A stretch of DNA of 43,498 nucleotides, taken from Streptomyces alkaliterrae (GTDB lineage: Bacteria > Actinomycetota > Actinomycetes > Streptomycetales > Streptomycetaceae). How positions within the stretch are numbered: the stretch's first letter is position 1; each line of letters opens with the position of its first letter. This document shows positions 1 through 8,493 of this stretch, piece by piece. Both the position numbers and the translations under genes were made by a program. The notes beneath the pieces were generated by a model. That model searched no databases. It was not told the DNA's origin and saw only the letters and a program-made list of their open reading frames with translations. Location of the stretch: positions 1-43,498 of the forward strand of contig NZ_VJYK02000008.1 in the NCBI RefSeq assembly GCF_007097205.2, written 5' to 3'.

Positions 1-1591
1 GTCGGTAGTCGACGCCGAGGGCGTCGAGCCGGGCGTAGTGGGCGGCGATCATGCGCCGGTCGAAGTCGGCGTAGTCGCGCGTGGCGGGGTCGCTCCAGAC
101 GACCTCGGCGAAGGCGGCGAGGCGGGGGAAGGTCTGATAGTCGAGGCGCTGCTGGTTCTCGACGACCTCCGTCCACAGGTTGGCCTGGGCGCCGATGACG
201 TGCCGGGCGGCGTCGGTGCCGGCGAGTTGCGGCGGCACGGGCTCGAAGTGGTAGACGTCCCGCAGGGTGCGGACGTAGCCGATGGGGACGGGTTCGTCGT
301 CGCCGTCGGCCTGCCGGTGGTCGAGGTAGACGTGCTGTTCGGGGCACATGATCACGTCGTGGCCGGCGCGGGCGGCCTGGACGCCGCCGGCGTAGCCGCG
401 CCAGGAGGACACGGTGGCGCCGGGGGTGAGGCCTTCGCCGTCCGGGCCGAGGCTGCCGCCTTCCAGGATCTCGTCCCAGCCGACGAGTCGGCGGCCGCGT
501 GCGGCGAGCCAGCGGTCGAAGTGCCGGATGAACCAGGCCTGTAGTTCGTCCTCGTCGCGCAGTCCGAGTTCGGTGATGCGGCGCTGGGCGGTGGCGGAGG
601 CGCGCCACTGGTCCTTGACGGCCTCGTCGCCGCCGAGGTGCACGAACTCGCCGGGGAAGACGTCGAGTACCTCCTCCAGCACGTGCTCGAAGAAGCGCAG
701 GGTGTGTTCGGTGGGGGCGAGGATGTGCGGGCTGACGCCCCAGCCGGTCCACACGTCGAGTTCGGCGGCCTGTTCGGGGGTGAGGGCGTCGGTGTTGCCG
801 AGCTGTGGGTAGGCGGTGACGGTCGCCTGGGAGTGCCCGGGAATGTCGATCTCGGGTACGACGGTGATGTGGCGTTCGGCGGCGTAGGCGACGATCTCCC
901 GGAGGTCGTCCTGGGTGTAGCGGCCGCCGTGGACGCGTTCGTCCCACAGGTCGGAGGCGGTGTGGCCGACGCGGGTGCGGGCGCGCCTGGCTCCGACCTC
1001 GGTGAGTTCCGGGTAGCGGCGGATCTCCATGCGCCAGCCCTGGTCGTCGGTCAGGTGCAGGTGGAGGACGTTGAGTTTGTGCGCGGCCAGCAGGTCGAGG
1101 GTGCGCAGCACGCCCTCCTTGGGCGTGAAGTGGCGGGAGACGTCGAGCATGAAGCCGCGCCAGCGCATCCGGGGCCGGTCGCTGATCCGGGTGTGCGGCA
1201 GCGTCCAGGTGGTGGTGCGGCCGAGGTTCGCGCGCCGGTGGGCGTCGGGGCCGAGGAGTTGGCGCAGCGTCTGGGCGCCCCAGAAGACGCCGGCGGTGTC
1301 GCCGCCGAGGATTTCGACACCCTGGTCGGTGATCTCCAGCCGGTACGCCTCGGGCGCGGCGGCCCGGTCGACGGCGAGTCGCAGGACCGGGCCGTCGGCT
1401 CCGGTGGTGTGCGGCGGCAGGTCGAGGCCGGTGGCGGTGCCGACCGTGGCGCGCAGCCACCGGGCGACGCCCTCGGTGGCGGGCCCGGCGTCCAGGGTGG
1501 TGCTCGCACCAAGCGTCAACTCACCTCCGGTCAGGCGCACCTCGTGCGGGACAGGGACAAGCCCGAGGTCGGGGACGGGTGTGTCGGTCAT
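1..1591 (-). CDS. beta-N-acetylhexosaminidase, GH20 (3' end cut by window)
   Basis: Glycoside hydrolase family 20 enzyme that removes terminal beta-GlcNAc from chitin oligosaccharides by substrate-assisted catalysis. About 530 residues are visible and only the last few are lost at the window edge. The catalytic Asp-Glu pair lies in HLGGDE at D322-E323, and an upstream segment reads VVPEIDIPGHS, both hallmarks of GH20. No signal peptide is seen at the N-terminus (MTDTPVPDLG), so it probably acts on imported chitobiose or N-glycans in the cytoplasm. The ATG starts 6 bases after the permease stop, with GAAGGA just upstream, so it is the last gene of the transporter operon. In S. coelicolor the matching gene would be around SCO2943 (from memory). 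Family assignment is firm; exact substrate is inferred. Confidence 0.93.
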   Translation of the reverse strand, partial: MTDTPVPDLGLVPVPHEVRLTGGELTLGASTTLDAGPATEGVARWLRATVGTATGLDLPPHTTGADGPVLRLAVDRAAAPEAYRLEITDQGVEILGGDTAGVFWGAQTLRQLLGPDAHRRANLGRTTTWTLPHTRISDRPRMRWRGFMLDVSRHFTPKEGVLRTLDLLAAHKLNVLHLHLTDDQGWRMEIRRYPELTEVGARRARTRVGHTASDLWDERVHGGRYTQDDLREIVAYAAERHITVVPEIDIPGHSQATVTAYPQLGNTDALTPEQAAELDVWTGWGVSPHILAPTEHTLRFFEHVLEEVLDVFPGEFVHLGGDEAVKDQWRASATAQRRITELGLRDEDELQAWFIRHFDRWLAARGRRLVGWDEILEGGSLGPDGEGLTPGATVSSWRGYAGGVQAARAGHDVIMCPEQHVYLDHRQADGDDEPVPIGYVRTLRDVYHFEPVPPQLAGTDAARHVIGAQANLWTEVVENQQRLDYQTFPRLAAFAEVVWSDPATRDYADFDRRMIAAHYARLDALGVDYR

Positions 1592-1597
1592 ATGGGA

Positions 1598-2425
1598 TCA
1601 GTCCTTCACCGCGCCGCCGAGTCCGGAGACCAGGCGGCGCTGAACGAGTACGAAGAAGACGAGTACCGGGATCGTCATCACGGTGGAGGCGGCCATCACG
1701 CCGCCCCAGTCGGGGGTGTCGGTGTCGAAGAAGACGAGCAGGGCCATCGGCAGGGTGGAGTTCTCGGTGGCGCTGATGATGAACGACTTGGCGAAGAGGA
1801 AGTCGTTCCACGTGGAGATGAACGAGAAGACGCTGACGGCGGTGAGTCCGGGGAAGACCAGGGGGAAGAGGATCTGCCACAGGAAGCGGGTGCGGCTGGC
1901 CCCGTCGAGGTACGCCTGTTCCTCCAGCGACTCGGGTACGGCCCGTACGAAGCCGCGCAGCATCCAGATCGCGAACGGCAGTGAGAACGCCAGGTGCGGC
2001 AGCACCAGCGAGCCGAGCGTGTTGAGCAGTCCGGCGTCCCGCATCAGGAAGAACATCGGGATGGTCAGCGCCTCGATCGGCACCATCTGGGCGATCAGGA
2101 ACATGATCAGAAGTGTGGTGCGGAACCTGAACCGGAAGCGGGTGACGGCGGTCGCGGCGAGGAACGCGATCAGCGCGGAGGCCAGTACGACGGTGCCGGC
2201 GACCAGCAGGCTGTTGAGGAAGTACCTCCCGAAGTCCTGCTGTTCGAAGACGCGCCGGAAGGAGTCGAGGGTCGGGCTGAGCGTCCACGGTCTCGGCTGG
2301 GTCGACTGCACCTCGCCGGCCGGTTTGAACGCCGACAGCGCCATCCAGTACAGCGGGAAGGCGACCACCACCGCGGTGAGCAGCGCGGTCAGCTCGGCGG
2401 CCAGCCGCCAGGGTCGTCTGATCAC
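1598..2425 (-). CDS. carbohydrate ABC transporter permease (MalG/DasC-like)
   Basis: Inner-membrane permease of a CUT1-type sugar importer, 275 residues, six predicted membrane spans. The EAA loop that docks the ATPase is visible as EEQAYLDGASRTRFLW followed by ILFPLVFPG in the second half. The GTG start overlaps the stop of the preceding permease by four bases (GTGA), a sign of translational coupling. The first span begins after a short basic N-terminus (RRPWRLAAE). It works with the permease and binding protein encoded upstream; with a hexosaminidase directly downstream, the likely cargo is chitobiose or another GlcNAc oligosaccharide, which is inference. No ATPase gene is in the operon, as is usual for Streptomyces sugar importers that share MsiK. 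Confidence 0.92.
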   Translation of the reverse strand: MIRRPWRLAAELTALLTAVVVAFPLYWMALSAFKPAGEVQSTQPRPWTLSPTLDSFRRVFEQQDFGRYFLNSLLVAGTVVLASALIAFLAATAVTRFRFRFRTTLLIMFLIAQMVPIEALTIPMFFLMRDAGLLNTLGSLVLPHLAFSLPFAIWMLRGFVRAVPESLEEQAYLDGASRTRFLWQILFPLVFPGLTAVSVFSFISTWNDFLFAKSFIISATENSTLPMALLVFFDTDTPDWGGVMAASTVMTIPVLVFFVLVQRRLVSGLGGAVKD

Positions 2426-3327
2426 AGTTCCTCCCCCTTCCGGCGGATGACGCGCAGGTAGACCAGCGTCACGACGAGCAGGATCAGCAGCATCACCACG
2501 CCGATCGCCGAGCCGAGGCTGTACTGCGAGGAGGCGAACGCCTTCTGGTACGCGTACACGTTGAGCACCAGGTTCTGGCCGGCGATGCCGCCTCCCCCGG
2601 TCATGACGTAGATCTGCGTGAACACCTTGAAGTCCCAGATGATCGACTGGATCGTCACCACGACGAGGATGGGCCGCAGCATCGGCGCCATGACGCTGCG
2701 CCAGATGCGCCAGGTCGAGGCGCCGTCCAGGGCCGCCGCCTCCAGTACCTCGGCGGGGATCGCGCGGATGCCCGCGTACATCGTGACCATGACGAACGGG
2801 AACGAGCACCAGACGACCGCGAACAGCACCAGCGCGAAGGCGCTGTACCGGCCGTAGGTCCAGGAGTGGTCCGTCAGGCCGAGCAGCTTGTTGACCGGTC
2901 CGAAGTCGGCGTCGAAGAGGAACACCCACACCGTGGAGCCGGTGATGGCCGGGGTCGCCCAGGCGCCGAGCGAGGCCAGCATCAGCAGCGTCCTGGGCAG
3001 CGCCCGGACTCGGGTGAGCAGTACGGCGAGCGCGCAACCGACCGCGAGTGTGCACAGCACGCAGGCGGCGGCGAAGACGACGGTGGCGCCCAGCACGCTC
3101 CAGAACTGTTCGTCGGCGAAGAGTTCGGCGTAGTTGTCCAGGCCCCGGAAGGTGGTCGGCTCGCCGCCGCTGACCTGGGCCTGGGTGTACTCGAGGAAAG
3201 AGATCAGGCCGAGCTGGTAGATCGGGTAGACCAGCAGCCCGGCGAGGACGACGAGTGCGGGGGCCAGGTAGAGCCAGGGCGTCCAGCCGGCCCCCCGCAC
3301 GTCCTTGACCGTGGTGGTGCGGGCCAT
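2422..3327 (-). CDS. carbohydrate ABC transporter permease (MalF/DasB-like)
   Basis: First permease of the sugar importer, 301 residues with about six membrane spans, the first near residues 17-40. The EAA motif is clear at about 196-204 (EAAALDGAS) followed by W-R-I-W-R-S-V-M-A-P-M, the canonical ATPase-contact loop of CUT1 permeases. The ATG lies 3 bases downstream of the binding-protein stop, and its own stop overlaps the next permease start, so all genes of this operon are tightly packed and probably co-translated. It forms the channel heterodimer with the next gene product. Substrate not provable from sequence alone; context suggests amino-sugar oligosaccharides. Confidence 0.92.
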   Translation of the reverse strand: MARTTTVKDVRGAGWTPWLYLAPALVVLAGLLVYPIYQLGLISFLEYTQAQVSGGEPTTFRGLDNYAELFADEQFWSVLGATVVFAAACVLCTLAVGCALAVLLTRVRALPRTLLMLASLGAWATPAITGSTVWVFLFDADFGPVNKLLGLTDHSWTYGRYSAFALVLFAVVWCSFPFVMVTMYAGIRAIPAEVLEAAALDGASTWRIWRSVMAPMLRPILVVVTIQSIIWDFKVFTQIYVMTGGGGIAGQNLVLNVYAYQKAFASSQYSLGSAIGVVMLLILLVVTLVYLRVIRRKGEEL

Positions 3328-3330
3328 GTG

Positions 3331-4647
3331 TCAGCTCGCGGCCTTGGCGAAGTCGGCGTTCATACGCCGCGCGGCGTCGGCGGAGGCGGTGTCGACGTCC
3401 TTCCGGCCGCTGGCGATCTCCTGGAACATCGTGGGCAGCACCTGGCCGGCGTCGATCTGGCCCCAGGCGGGGGTGGCGGGGACAAAGCGCGCCCCGGCCC
3501 GCAGGGTACGGACGAACGGTTCGACGAACGGCTCGTCGGCGGCGACCTCCTTGCGGACGTCGTCGAAGGTCGGCAGGAAGCCCATGGCGTCGAACAGTTC
3601 GCGTTGTGTCTGCTTTCCGGCCAGTTCCCGCATCAGTTCGACGGCGAGCGTGCGATGGGAGGTGCTGCGCAGCACGCCGAGGTTGTTGCCGCCGGCGAAC
3701 GCGGGGGCGATCTCGCCGGTCTTCACACCGGGCAGCGGCACGACGGCGTACTTGCCCTTCACCTGGCCGGACTCGACGGCCTGGCGGCTGAAGTCGCCGG
3801 CGATGGCCATGCCCGCCTTGCCGGCGGCGAACGCCTCGACGGTGTCGTTGCCGCCCATCCGGGCGCAGCGGGACGCCGGGCAGTTGTCCTTGCCGAACAG
3901 GTCGGTGTAGGCGGTGATGCCGGCGCGGGAGGCGGGGCTGTCGACGGCCGCGCGGAACCTCCCGTCCCGCTCGGTGGCGATGTCGCCGCCGTGCGCCCAG
4001 ACGAACGGCATCGCGCCGTAGGTGTAGGCGCCGCCGACGGCGAGGCCGTACATGTCGGGCCGCTCGGCGCGGATGCGGCGCGCGGTGTCGGCGACCTCCT
4101 TCAGCGTGCGCGGCGGCTTCAGTCCGAGGTCGTCGAAGACGTCGGTGCGGTAGTAGAGGGCGCGCACGCCGACGAACAGCGGTGCGCCGTAGACCTTTCC
4201 GTCGACGGTGACCGAGCCACGGGCGGTGCGGTCGGTGTCCTTCGCCTCGTCCCAGGCGTCGAACTCCGCCGTGACGTCGGCGAGTCCGCCGTCCCGTACG
4301 TAGCCGGCGGTGTCGGTGTTGCCGTACTCGACGAGGTCGGGGGCCGAGGAGGGGTCGTTGAAGGCCGCCTTCATCCGCTCGGCGCGGCTTTCCACCGGTA
4401 TGTAGCGGACGTCGACCTTCACACCCTCGTGGCGTGCGGTGAAGGCGTTGACGGCCTTGTCGACGATCGCGGCCTTGGGCTTGTTGTTCACCTCCTGGAA
4501 CAGCCAGACGCGCAGCGTGCCGGTCTTCCGGTCGGCGCCGTCGCCGCGGTTGTCGGAGGTGCTGGGCGCGCAGCCGGTCGCGGTGGCCGTGAGGCCGGCG
4601 AGCAGCAGCGCGGACAGGGTCGTGGTGAGACGTGTGGAGAGTTTCAT
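3331..4647 (-). CDS. extracellular sugar-binding lipoprotein of ABC importer
   Basis: Solute-binding protein, family 1 (MalE/DasA type), 438 residues. A lipoprotein signal runs from KLSTRLTTT through a hydrophobic stretch to the lipobox TATGC, so Cys26 is the likely lipidated residue anchoring it to the outer face of the membrane. The mature part has the family's features: LRVWLFQEVN near the start, DLVEYGNTDTAGYV, and GVRALYYRTDVFDDLGL in the middle. It captures the sugar and delivers it to the two permeases encoded immediately downstream. GGGAG precedes the ATG by about 8 bases. A perfect inverted repeat lies in its 5' leader (4666-4682), suggesting a repressor site. It would correspond to about SCO2946 by synteny (memory). 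Confidence 0.92.
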   Translation of the reverse strand: MKLSTRLTTTLSALLLAGLTATATGCAPSTSDNRGDGADRKTGTLRVWLFQEVNNKPKAAIVDKAVNAFTARHEGVKVDVRYIPVESRAERMKAAFNDPSSAPDLVEYGNTDTAGYVRDGGLADVTAEFDAWDEAKDTDRTARGSVTVDGKVYGAPLFVGVRALYYRTDVFDDLGLKPPRTLKEVADTARRIRAERPDMYGLAVGGAYTYGAMPFVWAHGGDIATERDGRFRAAVDSPASRAGITAYTDLFGKDNCPASRCARMGGNDTVEAFAAGKAGMAIAGDFSRQAVESGQVKGKYAVVPLPGVKTGEIAPAFAGGNNLGVLRSTSHRTLAVELMRELAGKQTQRELFDAMGFLPTFDDVRKEVAADEPFVEPFVRTLRAGARFVPATPAWGQIDAGQVLPTMFQEIASGRKDVDTASADAARRMNADFAKAAS

Positions 4648-4665
4648 GGCCGCACTCCCTGCGTT

Positions 4666-4682
4666 GTTGCGTCATACGCAAC
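4666..4682. promoter_or_regulatory. operator-like palindrome of the sugar-transport operon
   Basis: Perfect 7-bp inverted repeat with 3-base spacer, GTTGCGT-CAT-ACGCAAC, 19 to 35 bases upstream of the binding-protein ATG. Size and placement fit a LacI- or ROK-family repressor site. It does not resemble the DasR site, so control of this operon may be separate from DasR. Which protein binds is unknown. Confidence 0.5.
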
Positions 4683-4710
4683 GCGCGTTTCGTTCCGCAC
4701 AATTGGGCGC

Positions 4711-4740
4711 AGGCTATGGCGGGCCGTTCGACTCGAACAA
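4711..4740 (-). promoter_or_regulatory. candidate promoter of the sugar-transport operon
   Basis: On the minus strand TTGTTC (4740-4735) and TAGCCT (4716-4711) are separated by 18 bases, an acceptable housekeeping -35/-10 pair. It places the transcription start just upstream of the palindrome at 4666-4682, so a repressor there would block the start or early elongation. Based on consensus only. Confidence 0.35.
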
Positions 4741-4816
4741 GGGAGCTGGCGAAGCTGTGATCCCCAGCCGCACTCCCTGCAACGCACTGGCGCCACACGG
4801 AAGACGGGAACGGAAA

Positions 4817-4862
4817 ACGCCGCCGGTGCGGCGCCCTTCGAGAGGGGCCGCACCGGCGGCGT
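4817..4862 (-). terminator. rho-independent terminator after the small TM gene
   Basis: 16-bp perfect stem (arms 4817-4832 and 4847-4862) followed on the minus strand by TTTT. It ends transcription of the DUF3039/TM-protein unit and isolates it from the sugar operon. Confidence 0.75.
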
Positions 4863-4884
4863 GTCGTTGATCGTCGACGACGGG

Positions 4885-5067
4885 CTACTGGCCGCCGCCC
4901 ACGTAGAAGAGCAGCATCACAAAGCCCGCGAACAGGTGGGTGACGAACACGTAGACAAAGACGCGCAGCCAGACGCTGCGCTCCTTCCAGCGCTCGCTGC
5001 CGGCCGCGCCGCCGTCGTCGGGCGTACGGGGTGCCGCGTCGCGGCGGGGCGCCGGTGGGCGGCTCAC
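4885..5067 (-). CDS. small single-span membrane protein (DUF6126-like)
   Basis: Predicted 60-residue protein with a polar, arginine-rich N-terminal third and one C-terminal membrane span (about 32-56: VWLRVFVYVFVTHLFAGF and on). The GTG start at 5067 overlaps the stop of the DUF3039 gene by four bases (GTGA), arguing for translational coupling and against the longer upstream frame, whose first part is only a shadow of DUF3039. The WLRVFVYVFVTHLFAGF pattern resembles small streptomycete proteins catalogued, as I recall, as DUF6126; function unknown. A terminator follows directly. Confidence 0.65.
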   Translation of the reverse strand: MSRPPAPRRDAAPRTPDDGGAAGSERWKERSVWLRVFVYVFVTHLFAGFVMLLFYVGGGQ

Positions 5068-5360
5068 TTCTTGCCGCCGCCCTTGCCGTCCTTGTCGCCC
5101 TTGCCGCCGCCGGCGCCCATGGACTCGTAGATCTCCTTGCACATGGGGCACACCGGGTACTTCTTCGGGTCGCGACCGGGTACCCAGACCTTGCCGCAGA
5201 GCGCCACGACGGGCGTGCCGTCGAGCGCGCTCGCCATGATCTTGTCCTTCTGGACGTAGTGCGCGTAACGCTCGTGGTCGCCGTCGCCGTGGGAGGTCTG
5301 CGGGGTCGGCTCTACCAGGGTGCCGGTGCCGGTTCCGCGCTCGGGCTCAAGAGTGCTCAT
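5064..5360 (-). CDS. DUF3039 family protein
   Basis: Small cytoplasmic protein of 98 residues matching the actinobacterial DUF3039 family. The core reads HYVQKDKIMASALDGTPVVA followed by LCGKVWVPGRDPKKYPVCP and MCKEIYE, where the three cysteines look like a partial zinc-ribbon. The tail is Gly/Lys rich. I take the second ATG (MSTLEPERG) as start, since the three codons before it look like leader. Function is unknown; by synteny it corresponds to about SCO2947. It is followed by an overlapping gene for a tiny membrane protein. Confidence 0.8.
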   Translation of the reverse strand: MSTLEPERGTGTGTLVEPTPQTSHGDGDHERYAHYVQKDKIMASALDGTPVVALCGKVWVPGRDPKKYPVCPMCKEIYESMGAGGGKGDKDGKGGGKK

Positions 5361-5466
5361 ACAGACCAAGGGTACTCATCCGGCGCCGGACCTCCCCACC
5401 TCCGCGGCGCCCTGTGGAAAACCCGGTCGGCGCTCCCCCGCGGGACCGGCGCCGCGGGGCCGGCCG

Positions 5467-6027
5467 TCAGTTGAGCGAGGGGTCGTCCGGGTAGGTGGCG
5501 ACCATGGCCAGCTCGTTGCGCTGCCGCCGCAGCACCGCGCGCCACAGCTTCTCCGGGTCCGGCGAGGAGACGTCGCCCGGTTCGGATTCCACGACGTACC
5601 AGGCGCCCTCGGACAGCTCGTCCTCCAGCTGACCGGGGCCCCAGCCCGCGTAGCCCGCGAAGATCCGCAGCGAGCCCAGCTCGGCGGCCAGCACCTCCGG
5701 CGGGGCCTCCAGGTCGACCAGGCCGATCGCACCGTGCACCCGGCGCCAGCCCAGCGGGCCGTGCTCGCCGGGGATGACCGCGACGCCCAGCGCCGCGTCG
5801 AGCGAGACCGGTCCGCCCTGGAACACCACGCTGGGCGTGCCCGCGAACTCGGCCCAGGGTTCCAGGATGTCTTCGACGTCCACCGGCGTCGGCCTGTTGA
5901 GGACCACGCCGAGCGAGCCGTCCTCGTCGTGGTCGAGGAGCAGCACCACGGCACGGTCGAAGTTCGGGTCCGACAGTGCCGGCGTGGCCACCAGGAGCCG
6001 TCCGGTGAGCGAGGTCACCTGCGTCAT
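5467..6027 (-). CDS. YqgE/AlgH family protein
   Basis: 186-residue protein of the YqgE/AlgH family (DUF179). Recognisable segments are SLTGRLLVATPAL near the N-terminus, VVLLLDHDEDGSLGVVLNRP, VFQGGPV and the family signature FAGYAGWGPGQLEDEL in the C-terminal half. No signal peptide or membrane span. The biochemical role of this family is not established. It is transcribed divergently from murA with 226 bases between the starts, which must hold both promoters. Corresponds to about SCO2948 by synteny. Confidence 0.9.
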   Translation of the reverse strand: MTQVTSLTGRLLVATPALSDPNFDRAVVLLLDHDEDGSLGVVLNRPTPVDVEDILEPWAEFAGTPSVVFQGGPVSLDAALGVAVIPGEHGPLGWRRVHGAIGLVDLEAPPEVLAAELGSLRIFAGYAGWGPGQLEDELSEGAWYVVESEPGDVSSPDPEKLWRAVLRRQRNELAMVATYPDDPSLN

Positions 6028-6253
6028 GGCCCCATAGTCCCGCACTTCGGCGTTTCCGGGAGGGGCAACGCCCAACCACGACCGCCCCACGGGCCCCGGT
6101 GTGGGGCGGGCGACACGCCGGGGCGGGAACCGGTCACGGGGTGGAGGCGTCGTTCGACGCGGAGTGGCGGCCGTCGCACGGGGGGTCGACGGCGTCGCCA
6201 CGCGCACTACCATTCCAGTTTGTCCCCTGCCGTTAGTAGAGATCGCGAGTCCC

Positions 6254-7582
6254 ATGACCGTCACCACCGATGACGTTCTGCTTGTCCACGGCGGCACCCC
6301 GCTGGAGGGCGAGATCCGAGTCCGCGGCGCGAAGAACCTCGTGCCCAAGGCGATGGTCGCCGCACTGCTGGGGAGCGAGCCGAGCAGACTGCGCAACGTG
6401 CCCGACATCCGTGACGTGCGGGTCGTGCGCGGGCTTCTCCAGCTGCACGGGGTGACGGTCCGCGGCGGCGAGGAGGAGGCCGAGCTGGTGCTCGACCCCT
6501 CGCACGTGGAGAGCGCCAACGTCGCCGACATCGACGCGCACGCCGGGTCCTCCCGCATTCCCATCCTGTTCTGCGGTCCGCTGCTGCACCGGCTGGGGCA
6601 CGCCTTCATCCCGGGCCTGGGCGGCTGCGACATCGGCGGTCGGCCGATCGACTTCCACTTCGACGTGCTGCGGAAGTTCGGCGCGACGATCGAGAAGCGC
6701 CCCGAGGGCCAGTACCTGGAGGCCCCGCAGCGACTGCGCGGCACCAAGATCCAGCTGCCGTTCCCGTCGGTCGGCGCGACCGAGCAGGTGCTGCTGACGG
6801 CGGTGCTCGCCGAGGGCGTCACCGAGCTGTCGAACGCGGCCGTGGAGCCGGAGATCGAGGACCTGATCTGCGTGCTCCAGAAGATGGGCGCGATGATCTC
6901 GATGGACACCGACCGCACGATCCGGATCACCGGTGTCGACCGGCTCGGCGGCTACAACCACCGGGCGCTGCCGGACCGGCTGGAGGCCGCGTCCTGGGCC
7001 TGCGCGGCGCTGGCCACCGAGGGCAGCGTGTACGTGCGCGGCGCCAGCCAGCGCGAGATGATGACCTTCCTCAACACCTACCGGAAGGTCGGCGGCCAGT
7101 TCGAGATCGACGACCACGGAATCCGGTTCTGGCACCCGGGCGGGCCGCTGAAGGCCATCGCGCTGGAGACGGACGTGCACCCCGGCTTCCAGACCGACTG
7201 GCAGCAGCCGCTGGTGGTCGCCCTGACCCAGGCCTCGGGGCTGTCGATCGTGCACGAGACGGTGTACGAGTCGCGGCTGGGCTTCACCGAGGCGCTGAAC
7301 CAGATGGGCGCGCACATCCAGCTCTACCGTGAATGCCTGGGCGGCACGCCGTGCCGCTTCGGGCAGCGCAACTTCCTGCACTCCGCGGTGGTTTCGGGTC
7401 CGACGAAGCTCCAGGGCGCCGACCTGGTCATTCCCGACCTGCGGGGCGGCTTCTCGTACCTGATCGCCGCGCTGGCCGCGCAGGGCACCTCGCGGGTGCA
7501 CGGCATCGAGCTGATCAACCGCGGCTACGAGAACTTCATGGAGAAGCTGCCCGCGCTCGGCGCGAAGATCGAGCTTCCCTGA
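6254..7582 (+). CDS. murA: UDP-N-acetylglucosamine 1-carboxyvinyltransferase
   Basis: First committed enzyme of peptidoglycan synthesis: transfers enolpyruvate from PEP to UDP-GlcNAc in the cytoplasm. 442 residues, the usual family length, starting MTVTTDDVLLVHGG. The catalytic loop reads GLGGCDIGGRPID, with Cys125 at the position that attacks or protonates PEP and that fosfomycin alkylates; some actinobacteria (Mycobacterium) have Asp instead, so this enzyme should be fosfomycin-sensitive in principle. The N-terminal substrate motif GAKNLVPKAMVAALL is intact. A strong 15-bp terminator follows. An upstream in-frame extension to 6101 exists but lacks family similarity, so I chose the ATG at 6254. 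Confidence 0.96.
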   Translation: MTVTTDDVLLVHGGTPLEGEIRVRGAKNLVPKAMVAALLGSEPSRLRNVPDIRDVRVVRGLLQLHGVTVRGGEEEAELVLDPSHVESANVADIDAHAGSSRIPILFCGPLLHRLGHAFIPGLGGCDIGGRPIDFHFDVLRKFGATIEKRPEGQYLEAPQRLRGTKIQLPFPSVGATEQVLLTAVLAEGVTELSNAAVEPEIEDLICVLQKMGAMISMDTDRTIRITGVDRLGGYNHRALPDRLEAASWACAALATEGSVYVRGASQREMMTFLNTYRKVGGQFEIDDHGIRFWHPGGPLKAIALETDVHPGFQTDWQQPLVVALTQASGLSIVHETVYESRLGFTEALNQMGAHIQLYRECLGGTPCRFGQRNFLHSAVVSGPTKLQGADLVIPDLRGGFSYLIAALAAQGTSRVHGIELINRGYENFMEKLPALGAKIELP

Positions 7583-7598
7583 GGCGGTAGAAGTCGAT

Positions 7599-7633
7599 GA
7601 CCGCCCCGCGAGGACGCGCCTCGCGGGGCGGTC
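7599..7633. terminator. murA terminator hairpin
   Basis: 15-bp perfect stem (7599-7613 with 7619-7633) with loop ACGCG, 16 bases after the murA stop and between the convergent genes. No U-run, as is common in Streptomyces; likely serves both strands. Confidence 0.65.
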
Positions 7634-7661
7634 GGCTTTCCGCGGTTCCCCGGGCGGCGTC

Positions 7662-8372
7662 TCAGCGCACGATCTTCACTCCGAAGCGGTGGCCGCCGAG
7701 CGCCAGCCCGATCGCGCAGTGCAGATGCGCGTACATCTCCATGCCCCGGGCCGCGAACAGTTCGCCGAGGTCCAGTACGTCCCGCCAGCCGTAGCCGTAG
7801 AGCAGCTCGGTGACCTGCGCCTTCGCGCCCTGGTGGTCTCCGGCGATCAGCGTGGTGTGGTCACCGCCGCCGAACTCGCCGGGGCGCACGACGGTCTCCT
7901 GCTCCTGGGTGACGAACGCCTTCACGACCCGGGCGTCGGGGAGCGCGCGCTGGATCTGCTCGGCGAGGCTGTCGGTGTCGCAGACGGTCAGCCGGGGCAT
8001 GACGCCCCACGGCGTGGGCCAGGGGCGGGGCACGTCGGGGTTGTACTCGTAGGGCACGGCGTAGTCGACGAGGGTCTTCCCGGCGAGCGCGTCGCCGGGG
8101 ATGCGGCTGAGCGCGGCCACCGCGTTGGCGCCGTCGATGCCGTTGATCACCAGCTCGGCGGCGTCCGCGGCCTCGGCGAAGGTGGTGAGGCGCACCTCGG
8201 GGTGTTCGGCGTGGAAGACCGGGAACGGCGGGGTGCCCATCATGTCGGGGGCGCTGCGGATCGACGTGGCCTGCGGGTCGCGGGTGCCGACGACGACCTC
8301 GTGGCCGAGCGCGGAGAGCGCGGCGATGTGGCAGCGGGCGCCGGCGCCGGTGCCGAGGACAGCGATCTTCAT
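7662..8372 (-). CDS. NAD(P)-binding oxidoreductase, F420-dependent NADP reductase-like
   Basis: 236-residue Rossmann-fold protein. It opens MKIAVLGTGAGARCH, a GxGxxG-type dinucleotide loop at residues 7-12, followed by LGHEVVVGTRDPQA, where R and the T preceding it suggest NADP(H) preference. The organisation resembles the F420-dependent NADP reductase / pyrroline-5-carboxylate reductase N-domain family, a group often annotated only as NADPH-dependent F420 reductase. Substrate unknown. It stands alone on the minus strand, convergent to murA. In the S. coelicolor map I remember, murA and hupA are neighbours, so this gene belongs to a locally inserted group. Confidence 0.8.
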   Translation of the reverse strand: MKIAVLGTGAGARCHIAALSALGHEVVVGTRDPQATSIRSAPDMMGTPPFPVFHAEHPEVRLTTFAEAADAAELVINGIDGANAVAALSRIPGDALAGKTLVDYAVPYEYNPDVPRPWPTPWGVMPRLTVCDTDSLAEQIQRALPDARVVKAFVTQEQETVVRPGEFGGGDHTTLIAGDHQGAKAQVTELLYGYGWRDVLDLGELFAARGMEMYAHLHCAIGLALGGHRFGVKIVR

Positions 8373-8493
8373 GGGGAGGACTCCTGCGGTGGTGCGGACG
8401 AACGGGCGGATTGGAATGCTTTGCCCTGTTCGGTTACCTCTTGCACCCTAGAGTCCGTTCCGGTCAGGCACTGTCCTCGACCCGGCGGCGCGG

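Noticed and set aside
638..1984. Plus-strand frame opposite the hexosaminidase gene
   Set aside because: Shadow of GH20 coding sequence; no motif and no ribosome-binding site.
4648..4760. DasR element before the sugar ABC operon
   Set aside because: No TGGTCTAGACCA-like sequence in the upstream region; the only palindrome has an unrelated sequence.
1598..4798. 1066-codon minus-strand frame over the sugar operon
   Set aside because: Only its last part (the second permease) is real; the rest is an Arg/Gly-rich shadow of the binding protein and first permease, which have clear family motifs in other frames.
8410..8440. SigR-type promoter GGAAT ... GTT near 8416
   Set aside because: The spacer is 15 bases, not 18, so it does not meet the consensus.
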